From Microvenator marinus (lineage in GTDB: Bacteria > Myxococcota_A > Bradymonadia > Bradymonadales > Bradymonadaceae), in contig NZ_CP042467.1 in assembly GCF_007993755.1 (NCBI RefSeq), forward strand, positions 2,318,001 through 2,382,000: DNA of 64,000 bases, in the 5' to 3' direction. Below, piece after piece: positions 8,147 through 17,985 of the stretch (position 1 is its first letter; every line of letters starts with the position of its first letter). The position numbers and the translations under genes are program-made. The notes beneath the pieces were generated by a model. It saw only the letters and a program-made list of their open reading frames with translations. It was not told the origin of the DNA and did not search any database.

Positions 8147-8800
8147 ATTCGTGAAGATGTTTTTGCGATTAGCTCCGCGGCTGATCAAAAGCTCGGAGAA
8201 ATAGTCGATAGACGCCTCCGAGCCGCACAGAATCACCGCGGTCCCGTCGTGAACCACTACATCCATCTCTTCGATTCGCTGGCCGTTTGAGACGAGCCTG
8301 AGGCCAATACCTGCCCTTTGCGTGAGCCGCTCGAGTTCTTGGCGCCACGCAAACTCGGTGTCCAAAGCCTCCGCGTATATGAGCTCAGACGGCAGCGCCG
8401 AAGGCCAATTCTCGAGCATGCCCATCACGCTCGCCACGCCGCTTCCGGTACAAATCACAAGAATGTTTTGAAAACGTTCAAAATCTGCCGGGTAGCCAGG
8501 GCCCTCGGGATAAGAAATCTCCAACCCCGCGTTCGGCTCCAGCCTCTTGAGAATCGGCTCGAGCCCACCTTTGGAGGGGTCCACAAGAAATCGCCAAACT
8601 GAAGCACCAGGCGCCGAGGAAATCGCCAGAAAACGCGGAGACGCGCCCGGAAACCTAACCACAGCGTACTGGCCCGGACGCTCATGCATTTTGAAAAACG
8701 GCCCGGGGTCCACATTCACGGCCAGATAGCGCCCGGTAGGCTCCAGGTCGATCACTCGACCGTCAAAACTCTCCCTTTCATGTAGGTGCAAGGTACTCAT
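8129..8800 (-). CDS. Ferredoxin-NADP reductase-type oxidoreductase
   Basis: A 223-residue protein with a two-domain FNR fold. The N-terminal beta-barrel contains RPGQYAVVRF and PRFLAISSAPG, where a flavin would bind. The C-terminal Rossmann half begins with ILVICTGSGVASVMGMLE, the NAD(P)-binding turn, and ends near ILCGSEASIDYF. There is no iron-sulfur cysteine cluster, so it is the flavin/NAD(P) module alone and its electron partner is unknown. It is the last gene of the minus-strand run after dtd (35-base gap) and overlaps the HIT gene tail to tail by 18 bases. Confidence 0.78.
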   Translation of the reverse strand: MSTLHLHERESFDGRVIDLEPTGRYLAVNVDPGPFFKMHERPGQYAVVRFPGASPRFLAISSAPGASVWRFLVDPSKGGLEPILKRLEPNAGLEISYPEGPGYPADFERFQNILVICTGSGVASVMGMLENWPSALPSELIYAEALDTEFAWRQELERLTQRAGIGLRLVSNGQRIEEMDVVVHDGTAVILCGSEASIDYFSELLISRGANRKNIFTNLAWRP

Positions 8801-8835
8801 GCGCTTAAGATGATCGAATTCGAGATTCAGTTCAT

Positions 8836-9285
8836 CTAGTCTCGTTTGGAATCGATCATTATGGTCACAGGACCTTCGTTCAGAATCTCCACGTCCATCA
8901 TTGCGCCAAAGACGCCGGACTCTACTTTTGACACACCCAGTGCCTTTGCTGCGTCGATGAACCTCAAATAGTAGTCCTCTGCAAGGCCGGGCTCCATGGC
9001 TTTGACAAAGCTTGGGCGCCTACCCTTTCGTGTGTCGGCCATAAGCGTAAACTGCGAAATCACCAGTAGTTCGCCCCCGACATCCAGCAGGCTGAGGTTC
9101 ATCTTCCCCGCGTTATCTGCGAAGATTCTCAGATTGACGACCTTCTCGACCACGTAGGCGAGGTCTTTCTCCGTGTCTCCTTCTTCGGCTCCGAGAAGAA
9201 GCACGATTCCACCCGAGATTTGGCCGACGGTGGTGCCGTCCACGGTGACTTTTCCGTATTTTGCGCGTTGTATTAATGCTTTCAT
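8836..9285 (-). CDS. dtd: D-aminoacyl-tRNA deacylase Dtd
   Basis: A 149-residue protein, the usual length. It hydrolyses D-amino acids (and mischarged Gly) off tRNA. Both signature motifs are present: SQFTL at residues 77-81 and GPVT at 138-141, which form the cross-subunit active site. The N-terminal MKALIQRAKYGKV is typical. It follows the FadL-like gene with a 15-base gap in the same transcript. This link looks positional rather than functional. Confidence 0.97.
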   Translation of the reverse strand: MKALIQRAKYGKVTVDGTTVGQISGGIVLLLGAEEGDTEKDLAYVVEKVVNLRIFADNAGKMNLSLLDVGGELLVISQFTLMADTRKGRRPSFVKAMEPGLAEDYYLRFIDAAKALGVSKVESGVFGAMMDVEILNEGPVTIMIDSKRD

Positions 9286-9300
9286 AAGTAAACTAGCTGA

Positions 9301-10665
9301 CTAGAACTCCACGTTCACCCCAAGACCCGCAGCGATGTAGGTCTGGCTGTACTCCCCGTTCCCTACCACCAACGTCAGTTCGTTATCCGCATCGGTGGGG
9401 TTGATTTGCCTGACCTTAGAGTTCGTGATCGAACGATCTGGCATCAGATACGCCGCCAGTCCAGCGTCCAGTGACCACGCGCCCAATCGCCACGAAACAC
9501 CTCCAGCTAGCATATGCTTGTCTCCATCAGCAAGAAACACGCTGTAGCGTTCATCCGGAATGGCACCCAATTCAAATCCGTAGCCCGCACGAACCACCCA
9601 CGCAGGTGAAAGTTCGATATCCGAACCAATGTGAACGCCAACCGTATCCGTCCAATCTTGCTGGATACTCAAGGGCCCAACAGGGATGGCGCCAATGCCA
9701 GGCACGCCTGTCACGGCAATATCATTGGGCGTGGCAGCGATCTCCGAGAACGAGTTCCAATTCTCATAGTTGACCATGAGCTCGAGGTCCCAGCCCGCCC
9801 CGACATACCGAAGGCCGGCCCTCGCCATCCACGGAAAACCCATGGAGCTCGAGACCGAATCATTGTCCAGCGCAGCGTTATTGAAGGCCGGACTCGAAGG
9901 TAGACGCACTCGCAGCTTTGCATCCTCATCATCGAAGGTCACCGGGAGCTGCACGGCGGCACCGAACTCCAAAAACGGCGCTATCCCTACCCAAATGCCT
10001 GCGTTTCCTGAAAAGCTCGTCAGCGACGTCACCGTGACCTCGGAGAGGATGTCCAGGTCTCGGTCCTCGGGGTCCCCATAGAGCCCCGTATAGCCCGATG
10101 TCACCGTGATAAAGTTGAAGCTCGCCGGAACCCATTGAACGCCCGCGCCGAGCCTAAAACGTTTTCCTACCTCGTAGGCGAGCGCCAGATGGAAGTAGCC
10201 GAGCACCGAGGAATCGTTGTCCACCTGAACGTAGCGTTGCGCACCGTCTTCGGGAAACCGATGGCCAGAGAGGTAGGGAGCATAGACGCCAAACGCCCAG
10301 GCGAGCCCTTCGACCCCCGTTGGGCCTCCAATCAAGACTTGTGGATCCGTCTTAATGGGCGCGTCGTTCTGGACGGGCTCGTACGTTCGAATCTCCCCAT
10401 TTGGCATCTCCCTGGGCGCCCGCTGGAACTCAAAGCTGAGGTTGATCAACGCGAGATCCACCGTCAGTTCAAACTCCGACTTACCGGCGAGGTTTGCCGG
10501 GTTATGCCAGAGACTGTTGAGATTTTGCCCGCCGGACGCCACAAAGGCGCCAGCTCTACCGAGCGGCCGAACGCCATGTCCAGGCAAGTGAAAACCCGCC
10601 GCAAACGCGTCTGAGGCAAAAGCTAAAAGCCCAAGACACACCAAAAGACCAGTTGTGTTCTTCAT
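9301..10665 (-). CDS. OmpP1/FadL/TodX-family outer-membrane transporter
   Basis: A 454-residue protein with a signal peptide cut after AFA. The mature N-terminus is AGFHLPGHGVRPLGRAGAF, the FadL hatch signature with its G-x-x-x-x-G-R-A-G-A element, followed by NLNSLWHNPANLA. The rest shows the alternating strands of a 14-stranded barrel, ending in GLGVNVEF with terminal Phe. FadL channels move long-chain fatty acids or other hydrophobic compounds across the outer membrane; the substrate here is unknown. The start overlaps the stop of the large lipoprotein gene by 4 bases, suggesting the two work together. Confidence 0.88.
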   Translation of the reverse strand: MKNTTGLLVCLGLLAFASDAFAAGFHLPGHGVRPLGRAGAFVASGGQNLNSLWHNPANLAGKSEFELTVDLALINLSFEFQRAPREMPNGEIRTYEPVQNDAPIKTDPQVLIGGPTGVEGLAWAFGVYAPYLSGHRFPEDGAQRYVQVDNDSSVLGYFHLALAYEVGKRFRLGAGVQWVPASFNFITVTSGYTGLYGDPEDRDLDILSEVTVTSLTSFSGNAGIWVGIAPFLEFGAAVQLPVTFDDEDAKLRVRLPSSPAFNNAALDNDSVSSSMGFPWMARAGLRYVGAGWDLELMVNYENWNSFSEIAATPNDIAVTGVPGIGAIPVGPLSIQQDWTDTVGVHIGSDIELSPAWVVRAGYGFELGAIPDERYSVFLADGDKHMLAGGVSWRLGAWSLDAGLAAYLMPDRSITNSKVRQINPTDADNELTLVVGNGEYSQTYIAAGLGVNVEF

Positions 10666-13600
10666 CGCCGCCGCAGACTGACGAGTTCGTAGAGCCGCTC
10701 GATTCCGTGGACGTCATCTTCCACGTACTTCGCCAATTCGAGCAGGAACGCTTGATAGTCCTGCGGGGTCTCGAGCTTCGCGCTCATCGGTGCCGGGCTG
10801 AAATAAGCCGCGATGATTTCCGCAATGACCGAAATCGGTGACGGCATTCCGGGGGTTTCGTTCAGCGCCCGATGAATCATAAAAATCCCGGTATTTTGTG
10901 GGTCATTCTTGAGCGTGCCGTCCAGAAGTTCGGCTCCGAGCGTCAAAATCGGCTTTTGAGCAAATGGTTCGGTATTCCAAACACGGTCGGGATCGAGCGC
11001 ATTGGCCAGGAACTGAGCCACCGGCAGCCACACATCGATATTGACCGAATTCACCAGAAGTTGATGCACGGCCAAGAGTAGGTTCGTTCGCCCCACTTCC
11101 GTTCCGAAAAGGTAGTTCACAAAATCGTCGATGAGCACCTTATCTTGCGGGTCAGCGAGAACGTCGGCGCCAAGGTCAACAAAACTCGTGAGGAGTCTAG
11201 ACGTCCACAAATCTTCCAAGAACTCCACCACATCGCCCCTCAACCACGTGCTCAACTCGCCGCGGTCGATACGTTCGCGAGCCTCCTGCCCGAGATAAGA
11301 CGTCAGGTGCGTAGCCAGAACGGGTGAGCCTGTTCGGATGAAGCGCGGGCGCCCAGCAGAATCCTTCTCAGCTCCGACGGCCACATCCACGATATTACCG
11401 AGGGACTCGATCAGGCGCTCTCGGCTTTCAGGAACTTCGTTGATTCGGTCGCCTGCTTCTCCAATCGCATGCGCCAAAAAGTGCAGGCGGCTAGGATTCG
11501 AGACCGTCCGGGTATCATTGAGCACGATGAAGTTCTCGCCGCGATGATTCGCAAAACCATCTTCCTTAAGCGTGTGCCTCAGAAGCTCTCCGAGGTCGTC
11601 GCGGATTGGTTTTCCGGTGATCAGCTCCACTTCGTGAACGGCGATGGCGAAGTCGTTGAGCGCCTCAAAGAGCTCTCCGGCCAAGAGTATATCGCGCAAG
11701 GCCGGCTCATAGCTTCGCAAATTGGCGGCCTTCATCGGCGACGGGTCGCCGTCTACGTCTTGGTATAGTGCGGCATCGGCGGCGTAATGGTCGTGAAGCA
11801 CCGTGAAGATACCTGCCAGAACGTGCTCTTTCTGATTGTCCGAAAATGCCTTAGCGAGTGGCACCATCGTATCGATGACACCGGCAGCCTCGCCCACAAA
11901 GAGCCCGTAAGCCAGGTGATGCGCCAAAACAAAGCGGTCACGCCCTTTCGGGTCGGCCACGTCCAGAACCACACGCTCGGTCTCCCAACGAAGATTCTGC
12001 TGGTTGAAGAGTCGCGTAATCTGGTGCGGCTTAGCCATCACCTCAAGCTCGGCGCCGAAGAGTGGGCTCAGCGTGGACAAGAGCGCAGCCACATTGCCGG
12101 AATCGATACCCCAATACTCCAAGAGAACGCCGAGATCCGAATTCCAAAGTGTATCGGGCACGTAATCGGCGAGGTTGAGATTGCCGGCGATTGACGCCAA
12201 AAAAGCTTCGCCCGAGCCAGGCAGCGAGAGGAGCGGCGGCAGCGCCGGAAGCGGCTCACCGTCGTAGAGCGCCTGTTCAATGTCCATGGTGTAGGGCACG
12301 CCAGCGGTATCCCAGATCAAGTGAAGGAACTTCTGAAGCAGGCTTCGGCCGCGTGCTGTCTCCGAAGCCGTGTAATCCATGGGCTGCGAGAAAATCTCGG
12401 TGTTGGGGCAATTGCGAATACACGAGTAGCGCGGGAGCGTTCCGAGCTCGTGCTGAGCCGCACAGGCTTGGAAACACGCGTCGTAAGGCCCACCGGGGGT
12501 CGGAACGGTGTCGCTATCGCTGTAGAGCAGAAGGGTTCCGAGCGCCTCGCCCGTTTTTCGATTGATCGGGTCGCGAAGCTCGTCCATCAGGTCGCGCCAA
12601 AGCTCCGGATCATCCACGATCTCTTTGAGATAGGGCAAGAGGTCGTAAATCATGGTCTGATCGTCGTCCATCTCGGCGCCGGGATATTCGCGAATGGTCC
12701 GAACCACGTTCGTGATCGCCAGAATGAGTCCAGCGACCTGGTCAGGTCGATGTTCGAGCAAGGCACCAATGCCTTCCATGACGTCAGGCAATACGGGCGT
12801 GTCCACCGCATGAACAGCCGCGTAGCTGATATCCATGAGAGGCTGATTCAACGCATACCCGCTATAGGCGCCAATTTCGTCGGTATGCACCACTTTTGGC
12901 CCCAAAATGGCCTGAAACGCGTTCAATAGGTCGTAGAGCGTGTCTTCGTTTGAGAGTCCTCTAAACTCACGAATCAAGAATCCGAGTCCGGTAGAATGTA
13001 TGTCTACGTACTGAAAGACCGGCCCGCCTGGAGCCACAGCACGTCCCGTGGCATCGCGTGTGGTCGGTTCTTCAACCGCGCTCTGCAACGAGAATGGCAC
13101 GATTTTCCCGGCCCCGCCGTTTTGAAAGATGAACTCGCCCTCCGCGTTGATATCCGCGAGGCCGTCGCTGTCGTTGTCCACAAATGGATAGCTCAGCGAA
13201 TCGCCGTATTTGGCCGCCAAAGGCAGGCCGCGCTCATCGTAGAGCACCACGTAAACCGGCGAGATATCCTCGTCAGCCATATACTTCGAGTCCGCCTCAA
13301 GCGCGAGGTCCCGCACCATCACCGCCGCTGAGTCCGACCCGCTCAAATCGGCTTCACGTAGCGTCTTGACCAGGACACGCGTCATATCGGTCAGGGCCGA
13401 CGGCTCCTCAAAAGTCAGGACGCCGTCTTCATTGAGCCCATCGTTTCTGAGGCCCACACGAGCGACGAGCGAGAGCATTTCGGGAAGTCGCGGATAGGCC
13501 GTGGCATACCCCAATAAGTTCGGGACGCTCTTAAGCTCAATAAACTCGCGCGCATCCGGGCCCGTTGGGGTCACCAACGCATTGAGCAGCGCCTGATTTG

Positions 13601-13940
13601 CCGCGGCTTCCTCCATCAAGACTCGCAATTTGCGGCTCAAGGCCGGCAGGATGCCCTCGTCCACCAAGGTCAAAAGCCGCTGCAGAAAGAGGTCAACAGC
13701 CGCGTATTCTGACTCGGGAACGATGGTATCCACGGCGTCCACGAAAGGGCCGTAGTTCGCCTCGAGCATAGCCGCCTTCTCATCAGCGAGAACGGCCGCA
13801 CGTTCGGCGTCCTTCTTCCAAATGATGAAGAGTTCATGCCCAAGCGTCTGAACCGGGGTGGGTTCACGCTCGAACTCATACTCACGTTGGCAGGCGCTGA
13901 GTAGGATTGTCAGGGCGAGCAAAAAACACGTCCGCCGCAT
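10662..13940 (-). CDS. Very large lipoprotein of unknown function
   Basis: A 1092-residue protein. I choose the ATG at 13940 (GAGG five bases upstream). The frame extends to 13964 without a comparable ribosome-binding site. MRRTCFLLALTILLSAC is a lipoprotein signal with lipobox LSAC. The mature protein is mostly helical, rich in Leu/Asp/Glu, with an acidic Ca-binding-like stretch DNDSDGLADINAEG near residue 265 and a small group of cysteines near residues 490-510. I recognise no domain. It is translationally coupled to the FadL-like porin, so it may deliver or process the porin's substrate at the outer membrane. That is inference only. Confidence 0.75.
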   Translation of the reverse strand: MRRTCFLLALTILLSACQREYEFEREPTPVQTLGHELFIIWKKDAERAAVLADEKAAMLEANYGPFVDAVDTIVPESEYAAVDLFLQRLLTLVDEGILPALSRKLRVLMEEAAANQALLNALVTPTGPDAREFIELKSVPNLLGYATAYPRLPEMLSLVARVGLRNDGLNEDGVLTFEEPSALTDMTRVLVKTLREADLSGSDSAAVMVRDLALEADSKYMADEDISPVYVVLYDERGLPLAAKYGDSLSYPFVDNDSDGLADINAEGEFIFQNGGAGKIVPFSLQSAVEEPTTRDATGRAVAPGGPVFQYVDIHSTGLGFLIREFRGLSNEDTLYDLLNAFQAILGPKVVHTDEIGAYSGYALNQPLMDISYAAVHAVDTPVLPDVMEGIGALLEHRPDQVAGLILAITNVVRTIREYPGAEMDDDQTMIYDLLPYLKEIVDDPELWRDLMDELRDPINRKTGEALGTLLLYSDSDTVPTPGGPYDACFQACAAQHELGTLPRYSCIRNCPNTEIFSQPMDYTASETARGRSLLQKFLHLIWDTAGVPYTMDIEQALYDGEPLPALPPLLSLPGSGEAFLASIAGNLNLADYVPDTLWNSDLGVLLEYWGIDSGNVAALLSTLSPLFGAELEVMAKPHQITRLFNQQNLRWETERVVLDVADPKGRDRFVLAHHLAYGLFVGEAAGVIDTMVPLAKAFSDNQKEHVLAGIFTVLHDHYAADAALYQDVDGDPSPMKAANLRSYEPALRDILLAGELFEALNDFAIAVHEVELITGKPIRDDLGELLRHTLKEDGFANHRGENFIVLNDTRTVSNPSRLHFLAHAIGEAGDRINEVPESRERLIESLGNIVDVAVGAEKDSAGRPRFIRTGSPVLATHLTSYLGQEARERIDRGELSTWLRGDVVEFLEDLWTSRLLTSFVDLGADVLADPQDKVLIDDFVNYLFGTEVGRTNLLLAVHQLLVNSVNIDVWLPVAQFLANALDPDRVWNTEPFAQKPILTLGAELLDGTLKNDPQNTGIFMIHRALNETPGMPSPISVIAEIIAAYFSPAPMSAKLETPQDYQAFLLELAKYVEDDVHGIERLYELVSLRRR

Positions 13941-13979
13941 AATACCTCGATATACAAGCTTCATGGTTCGGCGATTCTA

Positions 13980-15548
13980 TCAGGAACCGGACGTCGGGAC
14001 ACGCGTTTTTTGAGCCCAGAGCAATCGGCGAAGCTCCACCGTCTTAATCCCGGGTGGAACCTCGCGAGGGGCGCTTAAAACCTCGGGTTCAAGGTAGTGA
14101 ACACCCTCCGAGAGGGTCATGGCATGGATGGCATCGGACTCTTGACCCTCGCCGATTCCAGATTCCAACTCAATATAGATGGTCTGACCGACCTCGGGGA
14201 GAGGCTTTCGAAAAAGGTAAATCGTCTCCTCAAGACCGGGCTCGGGAGCGCACGCCAAGTAGCCCGTGGCCATGAGAGACGCTTCATCCACGTGCTCCAG
14301 CTCCGAGAGCTCAATGGCCTCGAGCTGCCAAATGGCCTCCACGATTTCGAAGTCTGCAAAAACTTCCGCCCATTCGGGCGAAATCTCGCACCGCGGCGGA
14401 ACGGCCAGAATCTGCGTATGCAATCCGAACTTCACCGGCTCATCGTTTAGATCCACGCACTCCGCGCTCTCGTCCACCCTAAACTCCTGCACAAGCTCTC
14501 CGTAGCCATTGAACTCGCCCCAAATCACACGTTGAGCAACCTGCAAACAGGGTGGCTCAAGCCAGTGAGCCCTGAAAAATCCGACCGAAAACCCGAGTTC
14601 ATAACCCTTTAGCTCCTCAAGATAAGGCGCGATCCGCTCGGGACGGGCTGACATCCCTTCCAGGATCAACCAGTGAACTGGTGTTTCGCGCGCCTCGGCG
14701 AGCGCATTCAGTGTTTTCCATGCGCGTTCGCGGGTCATTGGCTCGGAGTTTTCGCGCAGCTCGTAGAGTTCAAGCGGGTTCGAGCCAAGGCTCGGCGAGT
14801 CGGGCTCAGAATCGACGGGGAGAGGGTTGGAGTTGAGCCATATCTGCCAATGGCGGAGCGCCGCGCTATCCGGGAGTCCTTGAGCGTGGCGCTCGCGGAC
14901 CGCCCAACGAACGATCTCCCGATCGAGGGGACTCTGGTCAAAATCATTCGGTGTACACGTTGGCGCGATATCCTTGAGGATCAGCGCACGGACGGTTATG
15001 AAAACAAGCCCCCAAAGTCCAAAAAAGGGCACAAAGCTCAGCGTCTGGATTTGATAAGCCCCCACAGCCACGAGTCCACCTACAACACCCGGTGGGCCAA
15101 TAAATCCGCGGGCCCCAAAGAGGAGAGCATCTAGCCCGGGCCCAAAGAGCCTATCTGACCAAGTCCACTTTCGGCCAAAGAGGCGCAAGAGCACGTATTT
15201 CGCATGAGGCTCAAGGCCCGTCGCGACATAATTTCTAAACTTCGCGTCAGCCTTTCTAAGTAGCGGGATAACTTCGGTTTCATCGGCGAAATAGAGACAC
15301 GTCGAGAGCAATTCCTCGCTCTTTATTTCAGGAACTCGGAGCGCGTGAGTCGCCAGTAGCGGGCCGACGTAGGTGTGGGGGTGCGTCTGAAGCCATGCGT
15401 CTCTCACGCCGCGGGAAGCCGGCCAATTCTCAACGATATAGGCTGCAATCTCCCCTTCATTCTCTTCGGAGCGTGCCCCGTCCAACCAATCCCAAACAGC
15501 CTGCGTTCTCGGGTCCCTTTCAATTTCTAGTCGTGTCTCGGAGCCCAA
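13980..15548 (-). CDS. Unrecognised protein with a short central membrane region
   Basis: A 522-residue protein. The first in-frame start is a TTG at 15548; no stronger start or ribosome-binding site is visible, so the N-terminus is uncertain. Residues about 1-135 are helical and HEAT-like. Two hydrophobic segments follow at about 140-190 (GPPGVVGGLVAVGAYQ, PFFGLWGLVFITV). The C-terminal about 320 residues are soluble and rich in Trp/Glu. No known motif was recognised. It lies 18 bases after the zinc-ribbon gene and 39 bases before the large lipoprotein gene, in the same transcription direction. Confidence 0.6.
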   Translation of the reverse strand: MGSETRLEIERDPRTQAVWDWLDGARSEENEGEIAAYIVENWPASRGVRDAWLQTHPHTYVGPLLATHALRVPEIKSEELLSTCLYFADETEVIPLLRKADAKFRNYVATGLEPHAKYVLLRLFGRKWTWSDRLFGPGLDALLFGARGFIGPPGVVGGLVAVGAYQIQTLSFVPFFGLWGLVFITVRALILKDIAPTCTPNDFDQSPLDREIVRWAVRERHAQGLPDSAALRHWQIWLNSNPLPVDSEPDSPSLGSNPLELYELRENSEPMTRERAWKTLNALAEARETPVHWLILEGMSARPERIAPYLEELKGYELGFSVGFFRAHWLEPPCLQVAQRVIWGEFNGYGELVQEFRVDESAECVDLNDEPVKFGLHTQILAVPPRCEISPEWAEVFADFEIVEAIWQLEAIELSELEHVDEASLMATGYLACAPEPGLEETIYLFRKPLPEVGQTIYIELESGIGEGQESDAIHAMTLSEGVHYLEPEVLSAPREVPPGIKTVELRRLLWAQKTRVPTSGS

Positions 15549-15566
15549 AATCTCAAGCCTAAGGAG

Positions 15567-16850
15567 TTAAGTCAGGGTCCACGCGTAGATTCCAGCCACG
15601 AGCATCAGGAACACCACCCCTGCGGCTAGACCAATCACCAGGTAAGGCGGCTTCGACTTGGGGCCGAGGTCGCTCAGGTCACCGGGTTCGTCGGCCGTAG
15701 CCGCGGCCGCAACTTGGGCGCTCGACTTGAAGAAATCATCGGCCTGTTCGCGGGCGATTTCAGACGAGAAGTCATCAATGCGCAGCATTTCGAGGCTTTG
15801 TTCTTGGTCGTTCGAAAGGGAGATTGGCCCGGTAGATGGGCGTTCTAATGGTTTGTCTAACTTCGGCAAAACAGGGTGCTCATCATCGTCGGAAGAAGGA
15901 ACTTTCTCGGGGCTCGAAGCCGTTTTGGTCTCACGACTCACTCCTAACCCGGGAAGGTCGAGTTTGCCTTTTAACTCAGGCTTTTTCAAACTTGGAAGCT
16001 TCAAACTCTCCCGAAGCTTTGCATCACGGTCCGGTGGCCCTGTTTTTGAAGGGCTCGGAAGCCCGGGCGGCTTAGCCGGCCGTGTCTGAAGCTCACCTTC
16101 TTTGACCGTCTCGTCCTCGAAATCGACCATAAACTCGGCCAGTTCCTCGCTGATATCCTCGGGTTCTTGAGGCTCTGGCGGTGTGATCAGAGTGACATCT
16201 TCTTTTGGCGGTTCTGCCGCATCATCTGGCTCATCCTGAGGTTGGGCGTCAGGAGTCAAGAGTGTGACCTCATCCTCCGACTGAAACACCTTGGCGAGCG
16301 CGGAATCTACTGAGAGATCCTCTTGAATTGCTTGTTCACCTGACGTGTCAGACTTCACGGCCGGATACCGATTGGTGTCCACGGAGCGGCGAAGAGGGGC
16401 GTCTGGCCGAGCCATAGCACCCGACGTGGGTTCTCTGAGGGATTCGGAACTCGTGGCGCCCAACTCGGGAAGACTTTCAAGCTCTGGGCTCTCAGCGGGC
16501 GTATTCGGCTCAACCTCAGAGATTTCACTGAGCGGCTCTAGTTCAATCTCCGGCAGATCCATGGGTTCTTCCACAGAGTCCTGAGACGAACCGGCCTCGC
16601 GAAAAATCTCTTCTGAGGGCTCGGGCGGCTGGGATTTCGGCTGAAAGAGTCCATTTAGGCGCGCAAAGAACTCATCGACCTTAAAGCTTCGCTGCACCAC
16701 CGATGCTCGGTCTAGCCTGGCCAAATCCCAGGCAAACTCACAATTCGGGCACGCAATAACGGCCTGCGGAATGATTCCGGTTTTTAACTTTATCCAGAAC
16801 GACTGCTTGCACTGTGTGCAATCGACGCGAATGCTTGGAATGGATGACAT
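15567..16850 (-). CDS. Zinc-ribbon, disordered, tail-anchored membrane protein
   Basis: A 427-residue protein. The N-terminus carries two CxxC knuckles (DCTQCKQSFW and ACPNCEFAW), the MJ0042-type zinc ribbon. Residues about 60-390 are Pro/Glu/Ser/Asp-rich and disordered. A single membrane span (YLVIGLAAGVVFLMLVAGIYAW) ends the chain, so the zinc ribbon and linker should face the cytoplasm. This architecture (zinc ribbon, acidic linker, C-terminal span) is common in Myxococcota and usually unannotated. It follows rarD with a 10-base gap. Function is unknown; a scaffold or sensor role is possible. Confidence 0.72.
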   Translation of the reverse strand: MSSIPSIRVDCTQCKQSFWIKLKTGIIPQAVIACPNCEFAWDLARLDRASVVQRSFKVDEFFARLNGLFQPKSQPPEPSEEIFREAGSSQDSVEEPMDLPEIELEPLSEISEVEPNTPAESPELESLPELGATSSESLREPTSGAMARPDAPLRRSVDTNRYPAVKSDTSGEQAIQEDLSVDSALAKVFQSEDEVTLLTPDAQPQDEPDDAAEPPKEDVTLITPPEPQEPEDISEELAEFMVDFEDETVKEGELQTRPAKPPGLPSPSKTGPPDRDAKLRESLKLPSLKKPELKGKLDLPGLGVSRETKTASSPEKVPSSDDDEHPVLPKLDKPLERPSTGPISLSNDQEQSLEMLRIDDFSSEIAREQADDFFKSSAQVAAAATADEPGDLSDLGPKSKPPYLVIGLAAGVVFLMLVAGIYAWTLT

Positions 16851-16860
16851 GGCTTAAGAT

Positions 16861-17781
16861 CTAAACCATGTTTTGACCTTGGTCAACGAGGGCCTCCTGC
16901 TTGGCCATTCTGGCTCGCCTCGTCAAGATACCCTCGACACTAAAGACCGCCAACGCAGTCCAAATCAGGATGAAGCCCACCAGGCGCGTGGCGTCCATGG
17001 GCTCGTTGTAGAGAAGGACCCCAATCAGAAATTGTAGCGTCGGGGCGATGTATTGCATGACCCCCAAGACGGTGAGCGTCAGGCGGCGAACGGCAGCCGC
17101 AAAGCATAGGAGCGGCAGCATGGTCGCCACACCAGATAGCGCCAGCAAGGTTTGCGTGAGCCCGTCCCCGCCCAGGAAGTACGAGTGCTCCATCTCAGAC
17201 CAGATGATGAAGCCAAGCGCCGGAATGAAGAGGAGCGCGGACTCGAGCGTCACGCTCTCGAGCGCGCCGAGCGGCGACATCTTCTTGATCAGCCCGTAGA
17301 GTCCAAAGGTGCTGGCCAAAATCAGAGCGATCCACGGCACTTGCCCATAGAGGAACGCCAGATGGAAGACACCCATCGCCGCCAACAAGATGGCTATCCA
17401 CTGCCCCTTGCGCGGCCGCTCGCCCAGCACCAATGCGCCGAAAACCACGTTGATGAGTGGATTGATGAAGTAGCCGAGCGCGGTCTCCACCACAAACCCG
17501 GCATTGACCGCCCAGATATACGTTCCCCAGTTAGCTGCCAAGAAGAGCGACGCACCAAAATACGCAAAGACCACCTTGCGGTTGAGCTTTGAAATCCACG
17601 ACCAGCGTGAGCGAACGGTCAATAGCACCAGGAGAAACGCCAGCGACCAGACCATGCGATGCGCCAAAATGTTCAGCGCGGGGATATCGATCAGGAACTT
17701 CCAATAGATCGGAAAGACTCCCCACATCAGGTACGCACCGAGGGCAAAGAGCAGGCCGCCCTTTGATTCTGAAGTTGACAT
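16861..17781 (-). CDS. rarD: RarD-type EamA-family permease
   Basis: A 306-residue membrane protein with about ten hydrophobic segments. I start at the ATG at 17781 (MSTSESKGGLLFALGAYLMWG). The open frame to 17874 runs through the tRNA gene and is spurious. GLLFALGAYLMWGVFPIYWK is the RarD N-terminal signature, and the central ALGYFINPLINV matches the second EamA repeat. RarD was named for chloramphenicol sensitivity, but most members are uncharacterised drug/metabolite exporters, so the substrate is unknown. It is the first gene of the long minus-strand run. Confidence 0.9.
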   Translation of the reverse strand: MSTSESKGGLLFALGAYLMWGVFPIYWKFLIDIPALNILAHRMVWSLAFLLVLLTVRSRWSWISKLNRKVVFAYFGASLFLAANWGTYIWAVNAGFVVETALGYFINPLINVVFGALVLGERPRKGQWIAILLAAMGVFHLAFLYGQVPWIALILASTFGLYGLIKKMSPLGALESVTLESALLFIPALGFIIWSEMEHSYFLGGDGLTQTLLALSGVATMLPLLCFAAAVRRLTLTVLGVMQYIAPTLQFLIGVLLYNEPMDATRLVGFILIWTALAVFSVEGILTRRARMAKQEALVDQGQNMV

Positions 17782-17816
17782 GTTCTGTGTGTTTCGCCCG
17801 AGGGAGGGAGGAAAAA

Positions 17817-17888
<72 letters not shown>

Positions 17889-17900
17889 GAACTCGCGATG

Positions 17901-17930
17901 AATATTGTTTTAAACTCTTCGTACTGTCAA
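17901..17930 (-). promoter_or_regulatory. Probable sigma-70 promoter of tRNA-Gly
   Basis: On the minus strand there is a perfect -35 TTGACA (17930-17925), an 18-base spacer, and AATATT (17906-17901) at the -10 position. The -10 ends 12 bases before the mature tRNA 5' end, leaving a short leader. Confidence 0.5.
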
Positions 17931-17985
17931 CTCGGTAGGATTGTATTGTAGACTTAAGTCAAAAGTTGAAGATTCGGAGATCGTT

